64,000 bases of DNA, taken from positions 186,001-250,000 of the forward strand of contig CAVPRI010000001.1 in the NCBI GenBank assembly GCA_963707835.1, read 5' to 3'. This DNA comes from Bog-473 sp963707835. Its GTDB lineage: Bacteria > Actinomycetota > Acidimicrobiia > Acidimicrobiales > RAAP-2. Made by a program: the position numbers and the translations under genes. The stretch's first letter is position 1. Every line of letters starts with the position of its first letter. Below the pieces are notes generated by a model, which was not told where the DNA came from, made no database searches, and saw only the letters and a list, made by a program, of their open reading frames with translations. Below, piece after piece: positions 16,959 through 25,162 of the stretch.

Positions 16959-17213
16959 ATGCTTTCATTGCGACGTAGGGACATCGTGTGTCAAGAGGCG
17001 GTGGAGCTGGTGACCGACTACTTGGAGGGAACCCTCTCACGCCGTGGGAGGCGCCGGTTCGAGGCCCATCTCCGAGCATGCCCCAACTGCGCCGCCTACC
17101 TGGAGCAGATCAAGATGACCATCGAGCTGACCGGTGCCATCGAGCCCGAAGACCTGAGTCCCGAGGCAAAGGCGGACCTGACCGAGCTCTACCGAAGGTG
17201 GCGATCCGAATAG
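16959..17213 (+). CDS. Zinc-binding anti-sigma factor (zf-HC2 type)
   Basis: 84 residues with the HC2 anti-sigma signature: Cys11, His37, Cys41 and Cys44 in an H-x3-C-x2-C arrangement (EAHLRACPNCAAYL) after a Cys-containing helix. The protein has no membrane helix and is cytoplasmic, like the ZAS-type anti-sigmas that release their sigma when zinc-bound thiols are oxidised. The start lies four bases after the sigma stop, a typical sigma/anti-sigma pair. Redox control would fit the molybdoenzyme and cytochrome downstream; that link is inferred. Confidence 0.85.
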   Translation: MLSLRRRDIVCQEAVELVTDYLEGTLSRRGRRRFEAHLRACPNCAAYLEQIKMTIELTGAIEPEDLSPEAKADLTELYRRWRSE

Positions 17214-17262
17214 CGAGGAGTGCAGTGCCTGAGCTATCCCACACACGAGGAGTGGCCGACCG

Positions 17263-17994
17263 GTGACCGCCGAGCCGACCGGATCGAGTCGCCAGGAGGC
17301 CCAACCACGGGTCCCCGTGGGACGGCGGGTCTTCCTCGGACTGGTGGGTCTGGGCGCCGCCGGGATCGTGTTCGGCGCCAAGGTGCAGAGTGCTCTCCGC
17401 CATGTGACCGGTTCGGGGCTGGCAGGTTTGCTGTCGGGAGGGAGCTTTCGCATCTACTCGATCACCGGCTCGTACCCGGTCGTCTCACGTTCTGCGTACC
17501 GACTCGAAGTCACCGGACTCGTCGACCGGCCCCGGACCTACACGGTCGACGATCTCGAGTCGATGCCGCGAACCACATTCGTGAAGGATTTCCACTGTGT
17601 GACCGGCTGGTCCGTCCCAGGTGTGCATTGGGAAGGCGTGCGGCTGTCGGAGATTCTCGATGACGTGGGCATAGGGAACAGCGCCGTCGCGCTGCGCTTC
17701 GAGTCCTACGACGGTGCCGACACCGAGAGCCTGACGCTCGATCAGGCGCGCCTGCCCGACGTCATCGTCGCCTACCGCATGCTGGGAGGCCCGGTCACCA
17801 CCGAACACGGAGGGCCCGTACGGCTCTACGTCGCTCCCATGTTCGGCTACAAATCGCTCAAGTGGCTGTCGGCCATCAGGGTCGTGGACCACGTGATGCC
17901 CGGGTTCTGGGAACAGAACGGCTACCCCGTTGACGGATGGATCGATGGGTCGACCGGTGCGACCGACCCCTCCCTGACGAGAAGCGCCGAGTGA
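17263..17994 (+). CDS. Sulfite-oxidase/MsrP-family molybdopterin oxidoreductase, Tat-exported
   Basis: 243 residues from GTG 17263. The N-terminus has a Tat-type signal (GRRVFLGLVGLGAAG), so the enzyme is probably outside the membrane and may stay anchored by the uncleaved helix. The catalytic domain has the molybdenum-ligating Cys in KDFHCVTGW, then HWEGVRLSEIL and APMFGYKSLKWLSAIRV, as in the oxidoreductase molybdopterin-binding family. In MsrP relatives such enzymes reduce oxidised methionines in exported proteins. It overlaps the cytochrome gene by GTGA, implying a coupled electron partner. Confidence 0.8.
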   Translation: MTAEPTGSSRQEAQPRVPVGRRVFLGLVGLGAAGIVFGAKVQSALRHVTGSGLAGLLSGGSFRIYSITGSYPVVSRSAYRLEVTGLVDRPRTYTVDDLESMPRTTFVKDFHCVTGWSVPGVHWEGVRLSEILDDVGIGNSAVALRFESYDGADTESLTLDQARLPDVIVAYRMLGGPVTTEHGGPVRLYVAPMFGYKSLKWLSAIRVVDHVMPGFWEQNGYPVDGWIDGSTGATDPSLTRSAE

Positions 17995-18650
17995 CACCGA
18001 CCGTCACGGATCGTCCGAGCACCGCTCGACGGATCGTGCGGTTCGACTCCGTGCAACGGACCGCGCACTGGATGAATGCCCTGCTCTTTGGGGTGCTCAT
18101 GGCGACGGCGCTGCCGCTCTATTTCGGATCGATCGCCGGCCTGGTCGGACGCCGCGCCCTGGTCGAGGAGATTCACCTCTGGGCGGGCATCGCCCTCCCG
18201 CTGCCCCTCATCGTGTCCATCGTCGGCCCCTGGGGAGCCCAGTTCCGCCGTGACCTCCGACGGATCAACGTCTGGAGCAGCGACGAGATGACCTGGCTCA
18301 AGTCCCTGGGCCGAGGGGCGCCACAGGTCCTGGACAAATTCAATCCTGGTCAGAAGCTCAACGCGATCTTCACCGGCGCCGCCATCGTGGTGATGCTCGC
18401 CACCGGTGCCATGCTGAAGTGGTTTCGCTTCTTCCCCGTCGGATGGCGCACCGGAGCCACATTCGTTCATGACGTCTTCGCCCTTGCCATCTTCGTTGTG
18501 GTGGCCGGCCATGTCCTGTTCGCCCTCACCCACCCCGCCTCGCTGCGCGCCATGATCAGGGGTTGGGTCACCACGACGTGGGCCGCCCGTCATGCTCCGG
18601 GCTGGTTGGCTGAAGAGCAGTCGAAAGTGGAGCCCGACGCCGTGTCCTGA
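17991..18650 (+). CDS. Cytochrome b561-type membrane subunit
   Basis: 219 residues from GTG 17991, which overlaps the molybdoenzyme stop. Four membrane helices carry candidate haem-ligating His residues: RTAHWMNAL, VEEIHLWAGI, FVHDVFAL and VAGHVLFALTHP. This is the pattern of the bacterial cytochrome b561/formate dehydrogenase gamma family. It would carry electrons between the quinone pool and the exported molybdoenzyme, replacing the MsrQ-type partner seen in proteobacteria. Part of the sigma/anti-sigma/oxidoreductase cassette. Confidence 0.8.
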   Translation: MTPTVTDRPSTARRIVRFDSVQRTAHWMNALLFGVLMATALPLYFGSIAGLVGRRALVEEIHLWAGIALPLPLIVSIVGPWGAQFRRDLRRINVWSSDEMTWLKSLGRGAPQVLDKFNPGQKLNAIFTGAAIVVMLATGAMLKWFRFFPVGWRTGATFVHDVFALAIFVVVAGHVLFALTHPASLRAMIRGWVTTTWAARHAPGWLAEEQSKVEPDAVS

Positions 18651-18719
18651 CGAGTGCGGAGCAAATGCAACGAGAGGACTACCGCCGGAGCCTGGTTGGG
18701 CCAACACCGGAACCGGACA

Positions 18720-19265
18720 TCAAAGATCACTAAGTCGAATCCAGTCATCCGGACGACTGGGGACGAGGCCCCTGATCGACCACTCGTCAATCCCGACTTC
18801 TCCTGCCGCCTTGATGAACGCAGACAGCGCTGCGGCGAACGGAACCTGCATGTCAGACGGCATCTGGGTGAAGATGTCGCTGAGCAGTGCGATCCGTCGT
18901 GTGTCGATCTTCGCAAGCTCCGCTCGTCCCCGCGAGGTGACGAAGAGAGAAACCGATCGGCGGTCGGCCCCGGCCCGTCGGGAGATCATCCCTTTCTGGA
19001 CCAGGCGATCGCACAGCGTCGTTGTTGTCGAGGGAGTGACGCCCAGGGAGCGGGCGAGATCCGCGGGTCGTTGGCCCGCTCGAGACGAGATCAAGGCAAG
19101 CGCTCGGTACTGCTGGATCGACAACTCCCCGTCCTCGACCGCCAGTGAGTTCGCCGCAATCGCCACGAAGATGCGGCTCAGCCGGAGGAGGTCGTCGTTC
19201 AGGTGGTCAGGCAGGTTCTCCTGCGGGTTGATCGAGCCTTCGGCCGGAGGACGGACTGATTCCAC
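18720..19265 (-). CDS. MarR family transcriptional regulator
   Basis: 181 residues from GTG 19265. A winged helix is clear: SIQQYRALALI, the recognition region RPADLARSLGVTPSTTTTLC, DRLVQKGMISRR and the wing GADRRSVSLFVTSRGR. It is divergent from the collagen-like gene at 19356, and the 90-bp gap holds two inverted repeats that look like its operators. A paralogue with the same layout is found at 32015-32506. Confidence 0.85.
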   Translation of the reverse strand: MESVRPPAEGSINPQENLPDHLNDDLLRLSRIFVAIAANSLAVEDGELSIQQYRALALISSRAGQRPADLARSLGVTPSTTTTLCDRLVQKGMISRRAGADRRSVSLFVTSRGRAELAKIDTRRIALLSDIFTQMPSDMQVPFAAALSAFIKAAGEVGIDEWSIRGLVPSRPDDWIRLSDL

Positions 19266-19327
19266 AGTTCACACTGTGACACGAACTATTGCTCTCCTCA
19301 AGTTATTCGGTTATCCTAATAGTTCGT
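19263..19327. promoter_or_regulatory. Inverted-repeat operators between MarR and collagen-like gene
   Basis: Two perfect palindromes occupy the divergent promoter region: CACAGT-N4-ACTGTG (19263-19278), and ACGAACTATT (19281-19290) paired with AATAGTTCGT (19318-19327). The stretch is conspicuously AT-richer than its surroundings (TTATTCGGTTATCCTAATAG). Autoregulation by the MarR protein is inferred. Confidence 0.65.
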
Positions 19328-19355
19328 GCAATCAAACTGATGAGGAGGGGACAGC

Positions 19356-19949
19356 GTGTCGGACCCACCTACTTCCGAGATGCTTCTTGAGCAGCCGCCA
19401 GCGAGGCCCGCGGAACACGGGTGGCGGCCTCGGTGGATCGCGCCGGTCGTTGTCGGCGCGCTGGTCGTCGGACTGGCTGGGCTGGGGGTCGGGACCTATG
19501 CGCTCGCTACCATGCCGGCCAAGACATCTGGCCCCCGGGGGCCCGTGGGACCACAGGGGGCGACCGGCCCTCAGGGCGTCGCGGGCCCCAAGGGGGAGAC
19601 CGGTCCGGCCGGCACCATCGCTGACACGTCGATCGTCGCCGCGTCTGCACTCACATCGGCTGTCAATCCCGCCGTCGGGACCGTACTGGTGGCAAGGACA
19701 TCGTGTCCGTTCGGACTGCTCCTCCTGAGTGGTGGAGCCGAAGTCTCCGCCCCAGGTGTGCAAGCCGACCGGAATGTGGAACTTCGCTCATCGTTTCCAC
19801 TCAACAAGTCGCATTGGCAAACGGTCGCCATCGTCACCGGCCCGCTCGGGGCCGGAGTCTCAATGACAATGAAGCCGTTCGTGGTGTGTGGACTGCCGGC
19901 AACGTCGACCTCCACGACGACGACGACAGCCCCCTCACCCTCGACGTGA
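19356..19949 (+). CDS. Membrane-anchored protein with short collagen-like stalk
   Basis: 197 residues from GTG 19356, preceded by a strong GAGGAGGGG site. Residues 1-27 are cytoplasmic, 28-50 form one membrane helix, and about nine Gly-X-Y triplets follow (GPRGPVGPQGATGPQGVAG and on), then a globular outer domain of about 95 residues with two Cys and a Thr/Ser-rich C-terminus. The triplets could form a short trimeric collagen-like stalk that displays the outer domain. I do not recognise the head domain. Divergent MarR control is likely. Confidence 0.65.
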   Translation: MSDPPTSEMLLEQPPARPAEHGWRPRWIAPVVVGALVVGLAGLGVGTYALATMPAKTSGPRGPVGPQGATGPQGVAGPKGETGPAGTIADTSIVAASALTSAVNPAVGTVLVARTSCPFGLLLLSGGAEVSAPGVQADRNVELRSSFPLNKSHWQTVAIVTGPLGAGVSMTMKPFVVCGLPATSTSTTTTTAPSPST

Positions 19950-20092
19950 TCGGTGGGGTCGTGGATCGATGAGCCCCACGTGACCCCATGTGTCTGGCCG
20001 TCGTCTTGGGCGGGCACCCGATCCTTGCCAGATAGACCGGTCCGCCACGCCATCGGGACGACGCCTCCTCGATGCCCCAATCTGCGTGAGGA

Positions 20093-20428
20093 TCAGGCGG
20101 AGCACCGTCGGGCCGTGCCCACTCCCCGTCGCATCTTCCGTCGCTCATCAGCGGTGGTCCCTCCCCACATTCCGACGAGCTCAGGGTTCGCCAGTGCTTC
20201 ATGAAGGCACTCCTCGCGCACCGGACAGCTGCAGCAGAGCGCACGCTTCTCGTCGTAGTCGGCACGCTGCTGCCCGTCGCGGGCTATCCGGGTGACCTCC
20301 ATCCAGTCATTCGGATCCTGGCCAGAACAGGCGGCGCGCGCCCGCCATCCTTGGTCAGAACCATCTTCCCGCAGTCGTAGGTGGGACCGACCGTCTTCCT
20401 TCCGGATCATGACACCACATGTTGTCAT
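20093..20428 (-). CDS. WhiB family Fe-S transcriptional regulator
   Basis: 111 residues from ATG 20428; ATG 20410 (MIRKEDG) is an alternative, and neither has a clear ribosome site. It carries the four-Cys WhiB cluster set (RAACSGQDP, LCCSCPVREECLHEAL), the GMWGGTT turn and the basic ERRKMRRGV tail. WhiB proteins bind a [4Fe-4S] cluster and work with the sigma factor. Here an extra Cys sits next to the second cluster Cys (LCCSC). A palindrome (20410-20427) covers the start region. Confidence 0.9.
   Translation of the reverse strand: MTTCGVMIRKEDGRSHLRLREDGSDQGWRARAACSGQDPNDWMEVTRIARDGQQRADYDEKRALCCSCPVREECLHEALANPELVGMWGGTTADERRKMRRGVGTARRCSA
20410..20427. promoter_or_regulatory. Palindromic site, copy 1 (GACACCA-N4-TTGTCA)
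   Basis: TGACACCACATGTTGTCA overlaps the start of the WhiB gene. The same half-sites recur in copy 2 at 20952-20970, upstream of the HTH gene. The shared core is GACACCA, four variable bases, TTGTCA. Probably an operator for one of the two regulators. Confidence 0.5.
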
Positions 20429-20538
20429 ATCGTCGGGCTGAGGGGGCGCATCCGGTCGCGGAGATCCAACGATTCACCGCGAGGAACCGAGCGCTCGCCG
20501 ACGAACCGACAGGGAGGACAACACTCTGGCTTCGCAAC

Positions 20539-20892
20539 TCAGGTCGCTTCTTCGGCGTCCCTTACCTCGCGTGCGACTCGGGCTGCGAGCTGGCGGGAGA
20601 AGCCGTAGAGCCGCCCGAGCTCGCCGATCGTCATGCCCTCGGAGAGTCCCAGGGCGAATACGGCCGTCCGCACCCGGTGTCGGATGCGTTCGAGCTCAGC
20701 GAGCTGCGTCGTGACCTGCGCCCACGGCATGGCCATGTCGGAGAATGCGTTCGCCACGGGTGTCCCTCTCGAGATCCGCCTGCGAAAGGTGGCATAGGTC
20801 GATCCGGCCTCTAAAAGCACACTCTGGGTCTGAGCCATCGATCGCTCCAGGTCGGCCAGGGCGGACGTCAGAGCCTCGCGCTCGCTGCTCAT
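20539..20892 (-). CDS. Small helix-turn-helix protein of unknown family
   Basis: 117 residues. The N-terminal half is helical and charged, likely coiled coil (ALADLERSMAQTQSVLLEAG). The C-terminal half has a helix-turn-helix (MTIGELGRLYGFSRQLAARV). No ligand domain is seen. It shares orientation with the WhiB gene 110 bp downstream, and a copy of the GACACCA-N4-TTGTCA palindrome lies 60 bp upstream of its start, so both may be controlled together. I do not recognise the family. Confidence 0.6.
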   Translation of the reverse strand: MSSEREALTSALADLERSMAQTQSVLLEAGSTYATFRRRISRGTPVANAFSDMAMPWAQVTTQLAELERIRHRVRTAVFALGLSEGMTIGELGRLYGFSRQLAARVAREVRDAEEAT

Positions 20893-20951
20893 TTCCGCAG
20901 CCTACGGCGCTGGCCAGGCAACTTCGGGCTCAATTCCCACCCTGTTTGGAC

Positions 20952-20970
20952 CGACACCATGTGTTGTCAC
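20952..20970. promoter_or_regulatory. Palindromic site, copy 2 (GACACCA-N4-TTGTCA)
   Basis: CGACACCATGTGTTGTCAC lies in the intergenic region between the HTH gene (start 20892, minus) and the pseudopilin gene (start 21013, plus). Thirteen of the 17 core bases match copy 1 at 20411-20427, and the four differences fall in the spacer. Confidence 0.5.
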
Positions 20971-21012
20971 CCCATCCAGAAGCGGTGGGGCGGTGATGGA
21001 TGGGCGAGGTGA

Positions 21013-22002
21013 GTGGGTTCACGGATGGAAATGGAGCGCAGAACATCGTCAAGGGCCGGCACGAATGGGCGAGAACGCGGTGACGCCGGGTTCACGCTCT
21101 TGGAGCTCCTCGTCACGATCGTCGTACTCGGAATCCTGAGCTCGACCGTCGTCCTTGCCCTACAGAGCGTCCGCAGTTCGGCAGCTTCGGCCGCGTGTCA
21201 ATCCGACTTCGCTACGACAGCGGTGGCGCTCAACGCCTACCGCGCCGAGATGGGTGGGTATCCAAACGGCCTCGGAGGCAGCGGTACGGATGTGGTGACC
21301 GATTCTGATCCCGGCACGGCTCCGAGCTGGATTCCCGGCCAGGTGCCCAGCGGCGTCAACGCCGCACGTTCCGGAGGCGAGCTCTTGGTTGCCGGTACGA
21401 CATCACCCAATACCGGCAGCGCCGATGTGGGTCCATGGATCAAGCAGGCTCCCGCCAATGCGGGCAACTATTCCATCTGGGTGGCCAACGACGGATCCGG
21501 CGCGATGCAAGTCCTCACCTCTGGCGGGGATGTCCCATCGCAACCGACTGGGACCGCCAACGATTGCAGTTCAGCGACGGCGCAAGCAGGCTCGACGACC
21601 ACGTCGGATGTGACGACGACGGTTCCGGCGACAACGTCCACATTCGCCCCTCCGACGACCACGACGGTTCCACCACGGTCGACCACGACGACGACGACGA
21701 CCATAACCACGACGACAACGACCACCACCACGACGCCAGCCCGAGTAGCACCGGCTTTCACCAGCCAGGCCGGCGTCACATTCTCCTACCGCGTCTACGG
21801 GTCGTTCACGGCGACTGCTTCGGGCACACCTGGCGCCTCAATCAAGGTCGCCGGACGCCTGCCGTCGGGATTGACGTTCGATCGCTCGACCGACGTCTTC
21901 AGTGGCACCCCGAAGACAACTGGGGTCTTCCGGCTCACACTCACCGCCTCGAACGGAGTGAACCCAAATGCTGTGCAATCGTTCACACTCACGGTTCGGT
22001 AA
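21013..22002 (+). CDS. Type IV pilin-like (pseudopilin) protein with Thr-rich linker and Ig-like domain
   Basis: 329 residues from GTG 21013. It has a basic leader, then the class III signal GDAGFTLLELLVTIVVLG with Glu at +5, so it should be cut by a prepilin peptidase. The pilin body (about 50-190) is followed by an extreme Thr-rich linker (about 195-245) and a C-terminal beta domain (about 250-329) of the putative Ig type (GRLPSGLTFDRSTDVFSGTP). No pilus assembly genes are nearby, so it must use machinery encoded elsewhere. The linker and Ig tail suggest a surface-exposed adhesin tip. Confidence 0.7.
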   Translation: MGSRMEMERRTSSRAGTNGRERGDAGFTLLELLVTIVVLGILSSTVVLALQSVRSSAASAACQSDFATTAVALNAYRAEMGGYPNGLGGSGTDVVTDSDPGTAPSWIPGQVPSGVNAARSGGELLVAGTTSPNTGSADVGPWIKQAPANAGNYSIWVANDGSGAMQVLTSGGDVPSQPTGTANDCSSATAQAGSTTTSDVTTTVPATTSTFAPPTTTTVPPRSTTTTTTTITTTTTTTTTTPARVAPAFTSQAGVTFSYRVYGSFTATASGTPGASIKVAGRLPSGLTFDRSTDVFSGTPKTTGVFRLTLTASNGVNPNAVQSFTLTVR

Positions 22003-22061
22003 CATCCGGCGGTTTGGAATGGCAATCCAACCCATCCGAGTGACCTCAGAGGCGGAGCTGC

Positions 22062-23639
22062 TCACGTGGGGGGTGTGGCCGTACACCCGATGCACGGCGA
22101 CCGGCCCGTGAAGTAGGCCGGAACGCTTGGCGAATCGCTCGGTGGATTCGTCGGGAGGAACACCGGGGGCCTGGGTGGCTGGGAAAAGTTGAAGTCCTTG
22201 AGGAGATTGCCGAGCCGAGGAACATCCTCTCGAGTGTCGGGACGTGGATCCGGTCGGTGGTCGGTTTTGGGGTTGAGGCGAGCAGCATTCAAGAAGTCGT
22301 CCTCGATGAATTTCAGATACGCGTCGCTGCTCAACGTCTGATGGTCGATGTAGCCGCGCCGGGCATACGCCGAGAGGACGATGCTCGGCACCCGGAGTCC
22401 ATAGCCGTTCTGGTCAATTTGGGGTGGGACGACATGGTCATAGAACCCACCCCAGTCGTCCCACGACAAGAAGATAGCGGTGGACGACCAGTCAGGGCTC
22501 TCCATGGCGGCGTTGATCACTGACGTCACATTGGCCTGGCCGGAATGGATGCTGCCCGGCGGGTGCTCACTATCCGCCTGCGCCGGTGTGATCCACGAAA
22601 CAGAGGGAAGTGTGCCGTTCTGTGCCGCAACGAAATACGAGTCGACAGATTGCACGTTGGCCAGTTGCCCGTCCTGGCGGACATCGCCGAACAGAGGCAA
22701 AGGGTTCCAGATGCCTGGCGTCCGATAGCTCTGCGGGGGTTGGGGGCAGGAGACAGAGGAGTCGTCGGTACAGTCAGGCTGCCGACCCGTCTGGACGTAG
22801 TAGGCCCAGCTGACGTGGTCCAGATGGAGCAGCCACGTGATGTCGGTCCAGGCGAGGTCGATCGACGTCTGGCCCGTGGTCAGCTCCCGGGTGACGGCGT
22901 GATCGAACCGGTTGACGCCGTAGGGTCCCACGATGTCGTTCACGCAGCTCTTGGGCGAGCTTGTGGCACATCGGGCAGACCATCCCGAAACCAAATCGAG
23001 ATGGTCTGGCTCCGACCACGAACTCACCGGTTCGAACATGCGGTCGTCCAGCACGAAATCCTTGGCATAGGTCCAGTAGTTCGGGATCTCTGCCGCAGTG
23101 TGATACCCCATGACATCGGGTACCTGGGTGCGACTCACCGAGCATGCGGCGTCATTGGGGTTGGTGCACTTCAACGAGGCCTGGCGCTGCTGAGCAACGA
23201 AGCCGTCCATCTTGCCGCCATCGACATCGGACACGGCGTTGGGGTGGCCATGCGGCCCGCCACCGTTGACGTCGGCGGTGTCGTGGAAAGGCCGGTCGCA
23301 CTGACCCCTTTCTGGATCCGGCACACACACGGTCGGAGTGCCGTGTTTCATCGGAATCCCGTCCGCTCCAGGAAAGGTACCGAAGTAGCTGTCGAAAGAC
23401 CGGTTCTCTTGCATCACGATAATGACGTGCTTGATCTTGTGAATACCCACGGGCACGACATAGGTACCGGTGGAGCCACCGGTCGCCACCTCGGTGTGCC
23501 CATGGCCAAGCGCGCCCGTGCTGGCAGTGGTGGTGCCGGCGGCGGCCGGGGTCGAGAGCCCCACGGCACCCGCTGTGACCATAAGGGTGCCGAACAGGCT
23601 TCGGACTGCCGCTCGGGTCGGTCGAGGAATCCTCCGCAC
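22062..23639 (-). CDS. Secreted phosphoesterase (phospholipase C/acid phosphatase family)
   Basis: 525 residues with a signal peptide (to about residue 35). The family motif HVIIVMQENRSFDSYFGTF carries the metal-binding Glu-Asn and nucleophile region, and SWDDWGGFYDHVVPP supplies the C-terminal metal site. This matches the phosphoesterase family that includes bacterial phospholipase C and AcpA. Substrate (phospholipid or phosphomonoester) cannot be decided. The C-terminal about 60 residues are Pro-rich and end with a CIGC pair. Possible role: phosphate scavenging outside the cell. Confidence 0.8.
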   Translation of the reverse strand: MRRIPRPTRAAVRSLFGTLMVTAGAVGLSTPAAAGTTTASTGALGHGHTEVATGGSTGTYVVPVGIHKIKHVIIVMQENRSFDSYFGTFPGADGIPMKHGTPTVCVPDPERGQCDRPFHDTADVNGGGPHGHPNAVSDVDGGKMDGFVAQQRQASLKCTNPNDAACSVSRTQVPDVMGYHTAAEIPNYWTYAKDFVLDDRMFEPVSSWSEPDHLDLVSGWSARCATSSPKSCVNDIVGPYGVNRFDHAVTRELTTGQTSIDLAWTDITWLLHLDHVSWAYYVQTGRQPDCTDDSSVSCPQPPQSYRTPGIWNPLPLFGDVRQDGQLANVQSVDSYFVAAQNGTLPSVSWITPAQADSEHPPGSIHSGQANVTSVINAAMESPDWSSTAIFLSWDDWGGFYDHVVPPQIDQNGYGLRVPSIVLSAYARRGYIDHQTLSSDAYLKFIEDDFLNAARLNPKTDHRPDPRPDTREDVPRLGNLLKDFNFSQPPRPPVFLPTNPPSDSPSVPAYFTGRSPCIGCTATPPT

Positions 23640-23815
23640 GTCCGGTCAACCGTAACGACTCGTGGAGCGGACTTCCTCTCGCGTTGCCTATCGGCCGATC
23701 ACGGGGCAGCGCGATCGCGAGCGCATCGTTGCGGACGTCACGAAAGACAGGTGCGCCGATTACGCTGAGAAGCGTATCAGTACGCGAGTTGCAGGCACTC
23801 AGAGGAGGGGACCTC

Positions 23816-25102
23816 ATGGATCTTGCACCGAATAGAGGGGCTCGGCGGACTGGCGTCACGCGCTCACGCGGGTTCGCGGTGATCGCCGCACTTCTGTGTC
23901 TTCCGGTTCTGTTGGTGGCCTGCAGTTCTACCCCGGCAACCGATCAGGGGATCGGGGACCTCACCATTGCCCTGATCGGTTCCCAGACCGGTGTGGCAGC
24001 ATCGCAGGACGCCGGAACGGTCTCGGTGTTCAAGGCAGCCCTCGACGCACAGAACGCCAGGGGTGGGGTGAACGGACACAAGCTCGTCCCACTGATCATC
24101 GACGATCAGACGAGCCCGACCGCGGCAGCAACCGGTATCCAAGAAGCCGTCTCGAGGAACGCCATCGGCATCGTGTCGATCTCGGCCTTGATGGATCTGG
24201 TAGCGAAGTATCCCCAGCAGGCCGGCGTTCCGGTGACTGGCGACAGCTCCAGTGGTCCGTCTTGGGGAACCGAGCCCTATACCAATATGTTCGGGATCGG
24301 GTCGAGCGGCAGCGTCGACCCCGCATACCCGGTCAGCACGCTCTTCGGAAAGCTGGTCAAGCAGTTCCACGGCACCCGGCTGGCCGTCTATGCGCTCGCC
24401 ATCTCGCCGAGCTCTATCCAGGCCAACTCCAACGAGACCCAGTCGGTGGCCCGCATCGACCCTTCGGCCAAGACGGTGGTCGACGACCGTTCGGTGGCCT
24501 ACGGCAGCTCCAACTTCGGGCCCCAGGCGCTGGTGGCCAAGCAGAACAACGTGGACGTCGTGTGGTCGAACATGGACGCACTGTCCAATATCGGACTGGC
24601 CACTGCCTTGAAGCAGGCCGGGGTCAAGACCAAGGCCACCTTCTTCCCATCGGGCTACGACCCGAAGCTGGTGAACTCGCCGTCGTGGGGCAACGTCCAG
24701 GGGGACATCTTCCAAGTCGTGTTCCATCCCTTCTACGACCCGAATGCCGGCACAGAGGAGATGCAGTCCGCGCTGATGAAGTACGCCGGCTGGACCAAGA
24801 ACCAATTTCCGACCTTCTCCCAGGATCAGGCCTGGTTGGGGGCCAAGCTCATGATTCAAGGGATCCAAATGGCGGGGTCCCATCCCACTCGAAACAAGGT
24901 GATCGAGTCGTTGCGGAGCATCAAGGCGTACAACGGGAACGGGCTCCTGCCGTTCACCATCGACTACGCCACACAGTTCGGCAAGATGAGTGGACCCAAC
25001 TGTGTCTGGCTCACCAAGGCCGGACCCGATGGCTACGTCCCCATTGGGAAGAGCCCCGTGTGTGGCGTCTACCTTCCCGGTACTAGCTCGGTGTCCTCCT
25101 GA
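23816..25102 (+). CDS. ABC transporter substrate-binding lipoprotein (branched-chain amino acid type)
   Basis: 428 residues from ATG 23816, chosen for the GAGGAGGGG site upstream; an earlier in-frame start would add a nonsense leader. It has a lipoprotein signal ending in the lipobox LLVACSS. The body is the type I periplasmic-binding fold (GDLTIALIGSQTGVAASQ, LIIDDQTSPTAAATG, SISALMDLVAKYPQQAGVP). No permease or ATPase genes are adjacent, so it is an orphan receptor that must join a transporter encoded elsewhere or act in sensing. Confidence 0.8.
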   Translation: MDLAPNRGARRTGVTRSRGFAVIAALLCLPVLLVACSSTPATDQGIGDLTIALIGSQTGVAASQDAGTVSVFKAALDAQNARGGVNGHKLVPLIIDDQTSPTAAATGIQEAVSRNAIGIVSISALMDLVAKYPQQAGVPVTGDSSSGPSWGTEPYTNMFGIGSSGSVDPAYPVSTLFGKLVKQFHGTRLAVYALAISPSSIQANSNETQSVARIDPSAKTVVDDRSVAYGSSNFGPQALVAKQNNVDVVWSNMDALSNIGLATALKQAGVKTKATFFPSGYDPKLVNSPSWGNVQGDIFQVVFHPFYDPNAGTEEMQSALMKYAGWTKNQFPTFSQDQAWLGAKLMIQGIQMAGSHPTRNKVIESLRSIKAYNGNGLLPFTIDYATQFGKMSGPNCVWLTKAGPDGYVPIGKSPVCGVYLPGTSSVSS

Positions 25103-25162
25103 GGACGTATCAGGACGACTCGGAATCAGGCCCCTTCATGAGGTCGCGTCAGATCTGCGCCG

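Noticed and set aside
22545..23768. 407-codon plus-strand open frame
   Set aside because: Antisense to the phosphoesterase, which carries clear family motifs on the other strand.
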